A stretch of 64,000 nucleotides of DNA from Firm-04 sp964463355 (GCA_964463355.1 CAYXBP010000002.1:62001-126000); one strand, 5' to 3'. Positions 27,901 through 36,567 are shown, counted from the stretch's first letter. Numbers and translations are program-made. Notes: generated by a model from the sequence alone, not told the origin.

Positions 27901-28657
27901 GCAGGTAGTCCTCATACGTTTCGCGGATATAGGGGGTGTCCACCTCCACATTATCGATCGTGGTCAGGAAGGTCGTATGGCGGCAGTGATCGCTCCAATA
28001 GGTATCAATCATGCGTATCTCAGTGATAGTTGGGTCACGGTGTTCTGTATCACGGAAGTAGGACTGGCAGAATTTGATATCATCCAAATCCATTGCCAGT
28101 GCATACTCATGTAAGAATGCTTTTAAGCCGCTCTCATCCAGCGTGCAGAAGCCCTCGAGAGTAGCGACGGTGCTGGGGATAGCATAGTTGGTATCCAAAG
28201 AATCCACGGTGTCCAGTGATGCCTCACGGCTTTCCACGGGATTGATGAGATACTGCTTCAGACGGTCAAATTCGGCATCGGTAATGCTGCCGCCAACGAT
28301 GTACACACGTGCATTGCGCACACGGCATCGCTCCTTACCGTTTAAGATCTGAATGCACTGTTCGCAAGAATCGGCGCGCTGATCAAACTGTCCAGGCAGA
28401 TACTCTACAGCAAAAATACGCTCCTGATTAGAGAGCATAGGCAATTTTTCATAAACATAGTCCACGGCAGGCTCAGAGAACACAGTGGGCACAGCGCGGC
28501 GAAAATCCTCCTCCTCAATGTGGTCTGCATCGTAGCGGTTCAGCACGCGGATGCTCAGCACATTCAGGCGCAGTGCGGTACGCAAATCTGCCAACACAGA
28601 CTGTGCTTCGACTGCAAAGGGGGGCTTTTTTTCGGTATAAATGCGATAAACTGACAT
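24950..28657 (-). CDS. purL: Phosphoribosylformylglycinamidine synthase (single-chain)
   Basis: A 1235-residue large-type FGAM synthase for step four of purine synthesis (FGAR + Gln + ATP to FGAM). Seen: IDTYWSDHCRHTTF and FKNETHNHPTEIEPFGGAAT of the ATP-binding synthase half, GGKDSMSG in the second half, and a C-terminal glutaminase from RVLIPVFPGTNCEYD through LMLGICNGFQALIKLG, with the nucleophile Cys in GICNG. This fused form is the one used by many clostridia, in contrast to the separate PurS/PurQ/PurL of Bacillus. GGAGG precedes the ATG at 28657. It lies 24 bases after mtaB; no other pur genes are in the window. Confidence 0.97.
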   Translation of the reverse strand: MSVYRIYTEKKPPFAVEAQSVLADLRTALRLNVLSIRVLNRYDADHIEEEDFRRAVPTVFSEPAVDYVYEKLPMLSNQERIFAVEYLPGQFDQRADSCEQCIQILNGKERCRVRNARVYIVGGSITDAEFDRLKQYLINPVESREASLDTVDSLDTNYAIPSTVATLEGFCTLDESGLKAFLHEYALAMDLDDIKFCQSYFRDTEHRDPTITEIRMIDTYWSDHCRHTTFLTTIDNVEVDTPYIRETYEDYLRIRKELGREAKPVTLMDMATMAMRKLKADGKIPALDESEEINACSVKIKVETDAGDEDWILMFKNETHNHPTEIEPFGGAATCLGGAIRDPLSGRSYVYQAMRVTGAANPLVPVADTMPGKLPQRKITVGAANGYSSYGNQIGLATGHVTEVYHPGYVAKRLEIGAVVGAAPAENIRREAPVPGDVIILLGGKTGRDGCGGATGSSKSHTLESLTHCGAEVQKGNAPEERKLQRLFRDPAVTKLIKRCNDFGAGGVSVAIGELTDGLDIDLNAVPRKYDGLDGTELAISESQERMAVVVAPEDVDAFMKAAAAENLLATVVAKATDTNRLRMHWNGNVIVDLSRAFLNSNGAEKHTDIVAAAPQQSAPILFEDTPDGWKELMSDLNVCSQKGLVEKFDSTIGAGTVLMPFGGVYQLTPTQAMAAKIPILQGDTTTCSLMAYGFQPSISEHSPYHGAMEAVIESVAKVIAAGGSRHQCWLTFQEYFERTQNDPARWGKPFSALLGAFKAQLELGCASIGGKDSMSGTFENVDVPPTLVSFAVSTANTTRVLSTEFKAAGDTVIRLAPSYDSNGLPDWDSVRATFERVEQLISEGRAKAIWTVAGGGVAEGIAKMCFGNHIGFEFSCTLPEQILFAPFSGSFIIELDGAAKADEEVIGRTTEQYKIFSDSYTISLDTLQKAWEGKLESVYPCRIKTEFATIEAYSHTAERRPTPAVKYAKPRVLIPVFPGTNCEYDTARAFARAGAEPEILVIRNLSADAIEESVEAAVKSIANAQMIMLPGGFSGGDEPDGSGKFITAFFRNPRVAEAVHKLLQQRDGLMLGICNGFQALIKLGLVPFGEIVEMSDNSPTLTFNTIARHQSMMVTTRIASNKSPWLAACKPDDLHTVAISHGEGRFIAPASLLRRMAGNGQIATQYVDLSGRPTMDIRFNPNGSVDAIEGITSPDGRVLGKMGHSERMGTQVCKNVPGEKDQKIFESGVRYFAD

Positions 28658-28681
28658 AATGCAACAACCTCCGGTTTTGTA

Positions 28682-30097
28682 TCATTGGATACGGGCGATA
28701 CAGCAATCGTCCTCATACCCTTCTATTGTAACACAAATAATAGAATTGTGCAAACGTTTTTCGGCTTTTTCCGGAAAAATTTTCACAAGTGTACCATCTG
28801 GCATATGCCCTTGGTAATAGCTATGTGCATTTTGATACACAAGCGGCGCACTTTCAAGCGTCTTGTCCCAAAACCGTTCTCCGGATCCCGCGCAATCCTT
28901 GCAATTTTCCACCAGTACCGATACTGCACGCCCCACATATTGCTCCAGATGCTTTTTGGTACAACGTGCAGCCACCACCGCAAGCTCACTTGCGCGCTGA
29001 TTTTTCACATCTCCAGGCACCTGATCTGGCATAGCGGCGGCGAGAGTGCCTTCTCTGGGCGAATAGGGAAAAATATGCACCTTGGCAAACCCGATCTGCT
29101 GTACCATTTGCAGGGTTTGGGCAAAATCCTGATCCGTTTCTCCAGGGAAGCCCACGATCACATCGGTAGTAATGGCAGATTCTGGAAACAGCGCGCGAAT
29201 CTGATGCACGAGGTGATCATAGCTCAGCGAAGAATAGTGGCGATTCATTCGTCGCAGCACGCTATCTGCACCGCTTTGCAGCGAAAGATGAAACTGCGGG
29301 CAGAATTTTCCGCACGCTGCAAATCGCCGCAACAGTTCTGACGTAATGCGCTCTGGTTCCAGTGAGCCAAGCCGCACGCGTCGGATTCCTTCGGGCGCGG
29401 CACAGGCATCTACGGCATCTGCAAGGGAATCTCCCGTATCAACGCCATAAAATCCAAGGTTGATCCCCGTCAGTACGATCTCTTGAAAGCCTTGTTCGGC
29501 AAGGCTTTTGGCCTCCGCAGCAATGCTCTCCAGCGGCATGGAACGGCATCTGCCGCGTGCATAGGGAATGATGCAGTAGGTGCAAAACTGATTGCAGCCC
29601 TCCTGTATTTTGAGAAACGCCCTGGTGCGTTGTGTATCAGCACTGGCAAGCAATGAAAAAGGCTCCCCGCCTTTGGGTAAATAGGGCACGATGACATTAC
29701 AGGGAGTATCGGCAGCCGGTTTTGATTGTGCAGAGGGGCATTCACTTTTGTGGTTGTTCAGGAAATGTGCTTGCAGCAAGGCAGCGATCTGTTCTCGATT
29801 TTTGGTGCCCACCACATAATCCGCCTCATCAAAAGCATCCTTGGGAAAAGCCTGCGGCCAGCAACCCGTCAGCACAATCACCGCTTTGGGATAGCGTTTG
29901 CGCAGTGAGCGCATGGTCTGCCGCACTTTGCGCACGCTCTCGGCGGTTACTGCACAACTGTTGATGATCAAACAATCTGCAAGCATGGCGCGCGCTGCTT
30001 CATCAAAGCCATTGTCCAGCAGCAGTTTACGGATTCCTGCACTATCTGCCTGATTGACTTTACATCCAAAAGTAAATACTTTGAATTTTTTTAACAT
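28682..30097 (-). CDS. mtaB: tRNA t6A37 methylthiotransferase MtaB
   Basis: A 471-residue radical-SAM methylthiotransferase that converts t6A37 to ms2t6A in ANN-decoding tRNAs. The N-terminal MTTase domain holds FTFGCKVNQADS, IINSCAVTAESVRK and LTGCWPQ, with three cluster Cys residues. The radical-SAM motif is IQEGCNQFCTYCIIPYARGR (CxxxCxxC) near residue 170; a TRAM-like C-terminus follows. ATG at 30097 has GAGGAGA before it. It leads the mtaB-purL pair; no clear promoter was found in the 140 bases upstream, but a 7-bp inverted repeat lies at 30127-30158. Confidence 0.95.
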   Translation of the reverse strand: MLKKFKVFTFGCKVNQADSAGIRKLLLDNGFDEAARAMLADCLIINSCAVTAESVRKVRQTMRSLRKRYPKAVIVLTGCWPQAFPKDAFDEADYVVGTKNREQIAALLQAHFLNNHKSECPSAQSKPAADTPCNVIVPYLPKGGEPFSLLASADTQRTRAFLKIQEGCNQFCTYCIIPYARGRCRSMPLESIAAEAKSLAEQGFQEIVLTGINLGFYGVDTGDSLADAVDACAAPEGIRRVRLGSLEPERITSELLRRFAACGKFCPQFHLSLQSGADSVLRRMNRHYSSLSYDHLVHQIRALFPESAITTDVIVGFPGETDQDFAQTLQMVQQIGFAKVHIFPYSPREGTLAAAMPDQVPGDVKNQRASELAVVAARCTKKHLEQYVGRAVSVLVENCKDCAGSGERFWDKTLESAPLVYQNAHSYYQGHMPDGTLVKIFPEKAEKRLHNSIICVTIEGYEDDCCIARIQ

Positions 30098-30126
30098 AAA
30101 AACGTTCTCCTCTGGATTTGTTTACT

Positions 30127-30158
30127 TTGCACAAATATTTGAAGGTTTTATTGTGCAA
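30127..30158 (-). repeat. Inverted repeat upstream of mtaB
   Basis: TTGCACA / TGTGCAA arms of 7 bp spaced by 18 bases, 30-60 bases before the mtaB start. It may be an operator; support is weak. Confidence 0.3.
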
Positions 30159-30242
30159 TATGCACTGGATATCGGAGGTGGCGAAAAGAATTTCACCCAA
30201 GCCGAAAAAATGGGTCAAATATCCGAAAAATGGCGATTTTGC

Positions 30243-30271
30243 TTGACAAACCGCATTTATAATGTTATGAT
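30243..30271 (+). promoter_or_regulatory. Promoter for the HPr-like gene
   Basis: TTGACA (30243-30248), 17-base spacer, TATGAT (30266-30271). The nearer TATAAT at 30258 is wrongly spaced. Confidence 0.8.
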
Positions 30272-30366
30272 TAGCACAGAAATGGTCATACTAATGCACA
30301 CTGCAAGAAGCAAAGTGCGGTATCTCAACCGTATTCCGCAGAAAAATGAAAATGAGGTAAACTGCT

Positions 30367-30621
30367 ATGTCTACGATGACAGTTTTTCTTCCTGCGATCA
30401 CCGATGTAACGGAATTTGTTAACATCATGGGGCGGTTCCCCTTTGAAGCACAGCTGACCGTTGGTTCCTACGCTGTGGACGCAAAATCCCTGATGGGCAT
30501 CTTCACCCTTGATCGTGCACAGCCCTTGCGGTTGGTTGCTGAAACAACGGATTCCGACGCACTAACTGACCTGACACAAGCCATTGGCAGATTTTTACAG
30601 CCCATTTCTCAAGAAGCATAA
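30367..30621 (+). CDS. HPr-like protein lacking the phosphoryl-acceptor histidine
   Basis: An 84-residue HPr-fold protein. The central VDAKSLMGIFTLD matches the HPr helix around Ser46 (KSIMG), the site used by HPr kinase. The region that should contain GIHARPA with His15 instead reads PAITDVTEFVNIM, so PTS phosphotransfer is not possible. It recalls Crh of Bacillus, which lacks His15 and serves catabolite control, and similar short proteins in clostridia. Single-gene unit with its own promoter and terminator; the ATG at 30367 follows GAGGT. Confidence 0.8.
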   Translation: MSTMTVFLPAITDVTEFVNIMGRFPFEAQLTVGSYAVDAKSLMGIFTLDRAQPLRLVAETTDSDALTDLTQAIGRFLQPISQEA

Positions 30622-30654
30622 ACAGGGCACACAAACAAACGCATTTTTCTCATT

Positions 30655-30688
30655 GGGAGGCAGATGCTGCTCCTACTCCCCCTTTTTT
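30655..30688 (+). terminator. Terminator of the HPr-like gene
   Basis: GGGAGGCAG pairs with CTGC and CTCCC across a small bulge around an ATG loop, followed by CCTTTTTT, 33 bases after the stop. Confidence 0.6.
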
Positions 30689-30793
30689 CATGTTGCTCCC
30701 CAGCCATGGGGGGCAATACCAATTCCGTGGCTGACTGCATCCGATGCTGCTGGCTGCGTTATTATACATTCAACCCCCTCTCATTTTTCTTTC

Positions 30794-30815
30794 GACGGCT
30801 TTTGCCGTCTTTTTT
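30794..30815 (+). terminator. Second terminator on the + strand
   Basis: GACGGC-TTTT-GCCGTC followed by TTTTTTGTT, a compact intrinsic terminator that would back up the one at 30655. The 170 bases after the HPr-like stop hold no convincing gene. Confidence 0.75.
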
Positions 30816-30845
30816 GTTGCCGAAAAAGCCAGAATATCCTCGCAG

Positions 30846-31388
30846 TCACAGCAGCCTTCGCGCCATCAGATAATATGTACCTTCCGCGGCATAAAAAAAG
30901 TAGGAATAATCAGTAAAATCCGTACGGCAGCGAATCGCCTGCACAGTACCCTCTCGCGTTTTCAAACGGGTGGTATCGCCATCAAACTGATCATCCAGAA
31001 AATAATCGGTGAAATCGTGGTAATTGGTCAGATATTGCTCGCTGTCGGCTTCCTGTCCAAAGCACTGCGTCAACACATCGGCAATGTCGCCATCCATGCG
31101 CATCACGATGCCCGTGTAATGACTGTGGCTTTCTGCCGTGCCCCGTTCAAAAGTGTAAAGCGGTGTCAGCAAATGCTCCGTGCCAATGTGATAAGTGTCA
31201 CGCATATGCTTGACCTCCTGCTCGCTGAAGCTTTCACGCAGAACGATAAACTGGTTGCGAAAAAAATAGTTGATGCCAAAATATGCCGCCGTTGAAAGAA
31301 TCCCCAGTGTGATGACGATGATCACAATGGGTTTCATCAGTGCGCTGATACTGCGACTGCGCTCATAGGGTGATTGATAACTGTTCAT
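30846..31388 (-). CDS. Small membrane protein of unknown function
   Basis: A 180-residue protein with one N-terminal membrane segment at about 20-42 (IVIIVITLGILSTAAYFGIN) and an extracytoplasmic domain of ~135 residues rich in acidic and aromatic residues (THYTG-like, YHDFTDYFLDDQFDGD, DYSYFFYAAEG). No signature recognised. The start is the ATG at 31388 behind AAGAGG; a longer frame to 31511 overlaps its promoter. A monocistronic unit between the HPr-like gene (convergent) and the citrate synthase terminator. Confidence 0.7.
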   Translation of the reverse strand: MNSYQSPYERSRSISALMKPIVIIVITLGILSTAAYFGINYFFRNQFIVLRESFSEQEVKHMRDTYHIGTEHLLTPLYTFERGTAESHSHYTGIVMRMDGDIADVLTQCFGQEADSEQYLTNYHDFTDYFLDDQFDGDTTRLKTREGTVQAIRCRTDFTDYSYFFYAAEGTYYLMARRLL

Positions 31389-31424
31389 GTGATTTGCCTC
31401 TTTCCGTAGTATGTGAATATGCAT

Positions 31425-31453
31425 AGTATAGCATATTTTCATGCGAAATGCAA
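31425..31453 (-). promoter_or_regulatory. Promoter for the small membrane protein
   Basis: Minus strand TTGCAT (31453-31448), 17-base spacer, TATACT (31430-31425), 37 bases before the ATG. Confidence 0.75.
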
Positions 31454-31532
31454 GGGATAGACTGTTGCACTCTGTGGGCATATCTGCGATAACTTTTGAA
31501 AAGGCTTGCACAATATATGGTTTTTTGGAAAG

Positions 31533-31560
31533 AAAAAAGCCCCAAAGTAGGGGCTTTTTT
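31533..31560 (-). terminator. Terminator of the pheS-pheT-citrate synthase operon
   Basis: An 11-bp perfect stem (AAAAAAGCCCC / GGGGCTTTTTT) with a 6-base loop, symmetric and functional on either strand, 18 bases after the citrate synthase stop. Confidence 0.9.
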
Positions 31561-31577
31561 GCATCATTTGCAATTGA

Positions 31578-32948
31578 TTACCGCTGATCAATGGGTACAT
31601 ATGCGGCATCTGGTTTGACGCTGCGGTAAGCAGGCCGAATAATTTTGTTGCCGTTAAGCAGTTCCTCCAAACGGTGTGCCGACCACCCTGCGATACGTGC
31701 CATGGCAAACAGCGGCGTAAACAACTCGCTGGGCAGTTCCAGCATACGGTACATCAAACCTGAATAAAAATCAATATTGGCACACACACCCTTATAGATC
31801 CGTCGTTCCTCAGCGATGACCTTCGGCGCAAGCTGTTCGATCATGGAATACAGCGCATATTCCTTCATGCACTGCTTCTCTTCGGCTAGCTGCTGCACAT
31901 AGCCACGCAGAATCGTCGCGCGGGGATCGCTTTGAGAATACACCGCGTGGCCCATGCCATAAATTAAGCCAGAATGATCAAAAGCATCCTTATGCAAAAT
32001 CCGGCGCAGATAGTCCGCGACTTCTTCCTCATCAGTCCAGTCGTGAACGCTTTCTTTGATATCGTCAAACATTTGCACCACTTTGATATTAGCACCGCCG
32101 TGCTTGGGACCTTTCAGAGAGCCAAGTGCCGCAGCCATGGTAGAGTAAGTATCAGTGCCGGATGAAGTAACCACATGGACGGTAAAACTGGAATTATTGC
32201 CGCCTCCGTGTTCCGCGTGCAGCACCAGTGCCAAATCCAGAATTTTAGCTTCCAGCGCGGAAAACTTACGATCCTCACGCAAAATGCTCAACAGGTTTTC
32301 GGCAGTGGACATGGCAGGATCTGGTTGATGAAGGAACAGACTCTCATCGTTTTTGTAGTAACGATATGCCTGATAGCCGTAGACGGCGATGAGTGGAAAC
32401 TGCGCAATCAGTTGGATGCACTGCCGCAACACATTGGATACGGAAGTATCGTTTGGATTGTGATCATACGAATAGAGTGTCAACACGCTGCGCGCGAGAG
32501 TATTCATCATATCATCGCTGGGGGATTTCATGATGACATCACGGGTGAAGGAGGGCGGAAGCGAGCGGCAGCTGCGCAGCAGGGTGCAAAACTCGTCCAG
32601 TTGGGCATGGTTAGGCAGCTCACCAAACAACAGCAAATACGCTGTTTCTTCGTATCCGAAGCGGTTATCGCTAACAAAGCCCTGCACCAAATCTGCGATA
32701 TTGTAGCCGCGGAAGAACAGCTGTCCCTCGCCTGGTTCAGTACCATTGGGGCCTTCTACGCCAGGTACAATTTTGCTGACATTGGTCAGACCCGCGCAAA
32801 CACCTTTGCCGTTGATATCGCGCAAGCCGCGTTTGACATCATATTTTGCGTATAACGAGGGGTCGATCTGGTAGTTTTTTTCACAGAGTGAGGTCAGTTG
32901 CTCGATCTTTGACTGCATTGCAAACTTGTTGAGCATAGGTTTTTCCAT
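31578..32948 (-). CDS. gltA: Citrate synthase
   Basis: A 456-residue citrate (or 2-methylcitrate) synthase condensing acetyl-CoA and oxaloacetate. Catalytic-site motifs: HAEHGGGNNSSFTVHV with the first His, GPKHGGANIKV, GMGHAVYSQSDPRA with the second His, IDFYSGLMYRML with the Asp, and IAGWSAHRLEE with the substrate Arg. The oxidative branch to 2-oxoglutarate is its likely role. AAGGAG precedes the ATG at 32948. It follows pheT by 47 bases without a terminator or promoter, so it is co-transcribed with pheST, an unusual combination. Confidence 0.95.
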   Translation of the reverse strand: MEKPMLNKFAMQSKIEQLTSLCEKNYQIDPSLYAKYDVKRGLRDINGKGVCAGLTNVSKIVPGVEGPNGTEPGEGQLFFRGYNIADLVQGFVSDNRFGYEETAYLLLFGELPNHAQLDEFCTLLRSCRSLPPSFTRDVIMKSPSDDMMNTLARSVLTLYSYDHNPNDTSVSNVLRQCIQLIAQFPLIAVYGYQAYRYYKNDESLFLHQPDPAMSTAENLLSILREDRKFSALEAKILDLALVLHAEHGGGNNSSFTVHVVTSSGTDTYSTMAAALGSLKGPKHGGANIKVVQMFDDIKESVHDWTDEEEVADYLRRILHKDAFDHSGLIYGMGHAVYSQSDPRATILRGYVQQLAEEKQCMKEYALYSMIEQLAPKVIAEERRIYKGVCANIDFYSGLMYRMLELPSELFTPLFAMARIAGWSAHRLEELLNGNKIIRPAYRSVKPDAAYVPIDQR

Positions 32949-32995
32949 GTGAATCGGCTCCTTCCTGTGGGGGATGGTTGGTTTTTCGTTGATTT

Positions 32996-35425
32996 TCAGC
33001 GTTGGGTGATCTCGAACTGCTTTCCCAGCTTTTTCAGGATCGTTGCCACAAATTTGTCTATCTCACTGTCAGTAAAGGCGTGATCATCGGGAGTAAAGGT
33101 CAGTGCAAAAGCCATGGACTGCTTGCCTTTTTCAATCTGCTCACCGCGATAGACATCGAACAGGGTTACATCGCCCAGTGCCTTGCAAGCGTTTTTCATG
33201 GCGGTAATCAGGTCGCCACACAGGACGGTATCCTCCACCAACAGTGCCAGATCGCGACGCACAGTTGGGTATTTGGGCAGCGGTGTAAAATGATACGCGC
33301 AGTGCAGCACGGGCATCAACAGATCAAGGGAGATCTCACAGAAACAGGCAGTATGTTCGGGAATCAGGCTGTCGGCAAGATCGTGGGCAAGCATGCCTAC
33401 GAAACCGAGCTTCACATCACCCAGGAATACTTCTGCGGTCATGCCAGGATGCAAGAAGGGATAGGCGGCTGCATCTTCAGGCTTTTTGTATTGAAAAGTC
33501 AGGCGGAAGCTGTCTGCGAGTGCTTCAAGCACCGCCTTACCTGCAAAGAAATCCACTTTGCTGCCGAACAGCGCAATGGCGAGGGCTTCCTTTTCTTTCG
33601 GGGGTTCCACGGGAGGGATGGTATCTGCATGGAAGGTCTTTGCCACCTCGAACAATCTGCCGCTGTCGTTACCACGACGGATATTCCGCACTACCGCATT
33701 AACCATGGAGGGCGTGAGCATGGTGCGCATCACGGAGAGATCCTCGCTGATGGGATTGCGGATGCGGATCGCCTTGCGCTGGGGTGCATCCTCGGGCAAA
33801 CGGAGCATATCAAAATCCTTTGGGGAGCAGAACGAGTAATGGACTGTTTCATAACAGCCCTGCGCGCACAGCGTCTGCTTCAGCTTCAACAGATTGCGCT
33901 GCTTGTCGTTTCTGCCGCCAGGCGTAACCTGTGCCGCAGCAAGGAATGTGGGTTTGATGTGATCGTAGCCGTACATACGAATGAGTTCCTCGGCAATATC
34001 AGGGGCATTCTCGATATCCTCGCGGTAGGGGGGCACCTGTATCCGCAGTGTATCACCTTCTATTGCGGGCTGAAAATCAAGGTTTGTCATAATGCGCAAG
34101 ATTTCCGCATCGGGGATGGTGATGCCAAGCAATGCGTTCATTTTTGCGATGCTCACTGCAAGCGGGCGACGCGCAATGGCATTGCCTGCGGATACCTCAA
34201 AGTGTGAGGCTGTCACGATACCGCAGCCCAGCGCCTCAATGAGATGCAGCGCGCGCTGCATACCCAACTGTGTGGTATACTCATCCAAGCCCTTTTCAAA
34301 TCGTGCGGAGGAGTCAGAGTGTTGCCCAAGTCCGCGCGCAGTCCGTCGGACATTATCTCTTGCAAATTTGGCAGATTCAAACACCACATCGACAGTATCG
34401 GGTTTGATCTCGGAGTTTAAGCCGCCCATGATACCCGCCAGTGCTACAGGCTTTTTGCCATCGCAGACCACCAGATTGGCAGGGCTGAGCTTAAATTCCT
34501 TTTCGTCCAGCGTGACGATCGGTTCCCCTTCAGTCGCGCGGCGCACGCAGATGGCGTTATCTTCCAGATTGCGCAAATCGAAAGCGTGCATGGGCTGACC
34601 AAATTCTTTTAGCACATAGTTTGTGATATCCACGATATTGGAGATGGAGCGAATGCCCACCAATGCCAATCTGCGACGCATCCATGCAGGAGAAGTGCCT
34701 ATTTTCACATCACGGACGTAATGTGCGATATAGCGTGGGCAGAGTTCGGGTGCCTCTACCATTACTGTAAAATGTTCCAATGTTGAAGCATCTGGTGTGA
34801 AATCCAGTGCAGGCATTTTCAGCGGCTTACCCAATGCAGCGGCAACTTCCCTTGCAATGCCCAGCACCGACTGACAATCGGGACGATTGGCGGTAATGCT
34901 GATGTCGTACATCCAGTCGTCCAATCCGACGATAGGTTTCACATCAGCACCGTTTTCGGCATCGGCGGGCAGCACCAGCAGACCGCAATAATCCCCACCG
35001 GGATACAGATCTTCGTTGAGTCCGATTTCTACGCCAGAGCAGAGCATACCAGCAGATTCATAACCACGCATTTTGCCTTTTTTGATTTTCATGACACCTT
35101 CTATGGTGACATGATCTTTCGCTGTGGCATAGACCGTTGCGCCAACCAATGCCGCGGGATACTTTCCGCCGACTTTGACATTATCCGCACCGCAGCAAAT
35201 TTGGAACATACCTTTCTCGCCGCAATCCACCTGGCAAACATGGAGATGGGTATCGGGTACAGGCTCACATTCTTTCACTTCGCCGACCACCACGCCAGAA
35301 ACATCCGCGCCCAGTTCGGTAAGCGTTTCCACCTCAAAGCCGCAGTCAAAAAGTTTTTCCTGCAATTGTTGTGGCGTTACATCAATATCTACATATTCTT
35401 TCAACCAACTAAGGGGTATCAGCAT
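32996..35425 (-). CDS. pheT: Phenylalanine-tRNA ligase beta subunit
   Basis: An 809-residue beta subunit of the (alphabeta)2 PheRS. Domains in order: the tRNA-binding OB domain near residues 40-150 (VVGEVKECEPVPDTHLHVCQ), the B3/B4 editing domain (about 210-390), B5 (about 400-470), the catalytic-like core and the FDX-ACB anticodon-binding domain at the end (FTPLPKYPTVRRDLALLVED). Start ATG 35425 has AAGGAAG; the in-frame ATG at 35458 overlaps the pheS end and lacks a ribosome-binding site. Together with PheS it charges tRNA-Phe. Confidence 0.97.
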   Translation of the reverse strand: MLIPLSWLKEYVDIDVTPQQLQEKLFDCGFEVETLTELGADVSGVVVGEVKECEPVPDTHLHVCQVDCGEKGMFQICCGADNVKVGGKYPAALVGATVYATAKDHVTIEGVMKIKKGKMRGYESAGMLCSGVEIGLNEDLYPGGDYCGLLVLPADAENGADVKPIVGLDDWMYDISITANRPDCQSVLGIAREVAAALGKPLKMPALDFTPDASTLEHFTVMVEAPELCPRYIAHYVRDVKIGTSPAWMRRRLALVGIRSISNIVDITNYVLKEFGQPMHAFDLRNLEDNAICVRRATEGEPIVTLDEKEFKLSPANLVVCDGKKPVALAGIMGGLNSEIKPDTVDVVFESAKFARDNVRRTARGLGQHSDSSARFEKGLDEYTTQLGMQRALHLIEALGCGIVTASHFEVSAGNAIARRPLAVSIAKMNALLGITIPDAEILRIMTNLDFQPAIEGDTLRIQVPPYREDIENAPDIAEELIRMYGYDHIKPTFLAAAQVTPGGRNDKQRNLLKLKQTLCAQGCYETVHYSFCSPKDFDMLRLPEDAPQRKAIRIRNPISEDLSVMRTMLTPSMVNAVVRNIRRGNDSGRLFEVAKTFHADTIPPVEPPKEKEALAIALFGSKVDFFAGKAVLEALADSFRLTFQYKKPEDAAAYPFLHPGMTAEVFLGDVKLGFVGMLAHDLADSLIPEHTACFCEISLDLLMPVLHCAYHFTPLPKYPTVRRDLALLVEDTVLCGDLITAMKNACKALGDVTLFDVYRGEQIEKGKQSMAFALTFTPDDHAFTDSEIDKFVATILKKLGKQFEITQR

Positions 35426-35458
35426 AACTATGATCTTCCTTTCTATTGCAAGCGGCAC

Positions 35459-36484
35459 TCAGTCGCGGAATTGTTCCAGCACGCGGACGTCAGATTCAAA
35501 CAGCAGCTTAATGTTGTTGATGCCGTATTTCAGCATAGCGATACGCTCTACACCCATGCCGAACGCAAAACCTGTATATACATCGGGATCAACACCGCAA
35601 TTCTCCAGCACATGACGATTCACCATGCCTGCGCCAAGCACCTCGATCCAGCCAGTATCCTTGCACAGACGGCATCCCTTACCACCACAGGCAAAACAAC
35701 TCACGTCCACCTCCACGGAAGGCTCAGTGAAGGGGAAATAAGAAGGACGCAGACGAGTTTTAACCTGTTGCCCGAAAATGCGCTGTGCGAACACATCCAG
35801 CATACCTTGCAGGTCGCAAAGGGTGATGCCCTTATCTACTACCAACCCTTCCATTTGGGAAAACATAGGCGAGTGCGTAGCATCGTCATCAGAACGGAAC
35901 ACCTTGCCAGGGGAAAGAATCTTGATGGGCGGCTGCGCGTTTTCCATTACGCGGATTTGACCAGCAGAGGTCTGAGTGCGCAACAGCAACGCCTCGGTGA
36001 TGTAAAAAGTATCCTGCATATCACGCGCCGGGTGATCGGCAGGGGTATTCAGGGCAGTGAAGTTATAGTAGTCATTTTCGATTTCCGGGCCTTCAAAAAT
36101 CGTGAAGCCCATTCCTGCAAAAATGTCGATCAGTTCGTTTACGATCAGGGTATTGGGGTGCAGGGCACCAGCAGAAAATGGGCGTGCAGGCATCGTTACA
36201 TCAATCTGCTCGGCGGCATTTTTCTGAGCCAACTCAGCAGCTTTCAGCCGTGCATCCTGCGCAGTGAAGAAATCCAGTGCCCATTGTTTCAGCTCATTTA
36301 CCACCTTGCCCAAAGCAGGGCGATCTTCAGGTGCGAGGTCACGCATATTCTTCATCAGCGCGGAGATCTTTCCGGTTTTATTATCGAGATACTGCTTGCG
36401 AAGCAGGTACATCTCTTTGGAATCGGTAATTGATGCGGCAGCGGTTTCAATTTCCTGCTGCATCACGTGCATTTGCTCATCCAT
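35459..36484 (-). CDS. pheS: Phenylalanine-tRNA ligase alpha subunit
   Basis: A 341-residue alpha subunit: an N-terminal coiled coil that grips tRNA (about 1-85), then the class II catalytic core with GFTIFEGPEIENDYYNFTAL, NTPADHPARDMQDTFY (motif 2 region), FRSDDDATHSPMFSQMEGL and the motif-3 GMGVERIAMLKYGI. It is the first gene of the pheS-pheT-gltA unit, with pheT 33 bases downstream. GAGAGGA lies 13 bases before the ATG. Confidence 0.97.
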   Translation of the reverse strand: MDEQMHVMQQEIETAAASITDSKEMYLLRKQYLDNKTGKISALMKNMRDLAPEDRPALGKVVNELKQWALDFFTAQDARLKAAELAQKNAAEQIDVTMPARPFSAGALHPNTLIVNELIDIFAGMGFTIFEGPEIENDYYNFTALNTPADHPARDMQDTFYITEALLLRTQTSAGQIRVMENAQPPIKILSPGKVFRSDDDATHSPMFSQMEGLVVDKGITLCDLQGMLDVFAQRIFGQQVKTRLRPSYFPFTEPSVEVDVSCFACGGKGCRLCKDTGWIEVLGAGMVNRHVLENCGVDPDVYTGFAFGMGVERIAMLKYGINNIKLLFESDVRVLEQFRD

Positions 36485-36538
36485 CAGTGTGATACCGTCC
36501 TCTCATGAAAAATCAAATGGAAACAAAAACATATCTTA

Positions 36539-36567
36539 ATTATACTCCAATTTTGCAGGATTGTCAA
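36539..36567 (-). promoter_or_regulatory. Consensus promoter for pheS-pheT-gltA
   Basis: Minus strand TTGACA (36567-36562), 17-base spacer, TATAAT (36544-36539): both hexamers match the consensus fully. Confidence 0.92.

Noticed and set aside
26612..28114. 500-codon frame on the + strand inside purL
   Set aside because: It is antisense to conserved purL motifs and encodes Cys/His-rich sequence without family character.
30664..30873. Small hydrophobic frame with GGGAGG close to its ATG
   Set aside because: The G-rich motif belongs to a terminator stem, the spacing is only 3 bases and the frame runs into the opposite gene.
33002..34207. Long + strand frame inside pheT, and a similar one at 35111-36433 across pheS and the pheT end
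   Set aside because: Both are antisense to conserved synthetase genes and show no domain or start signal.
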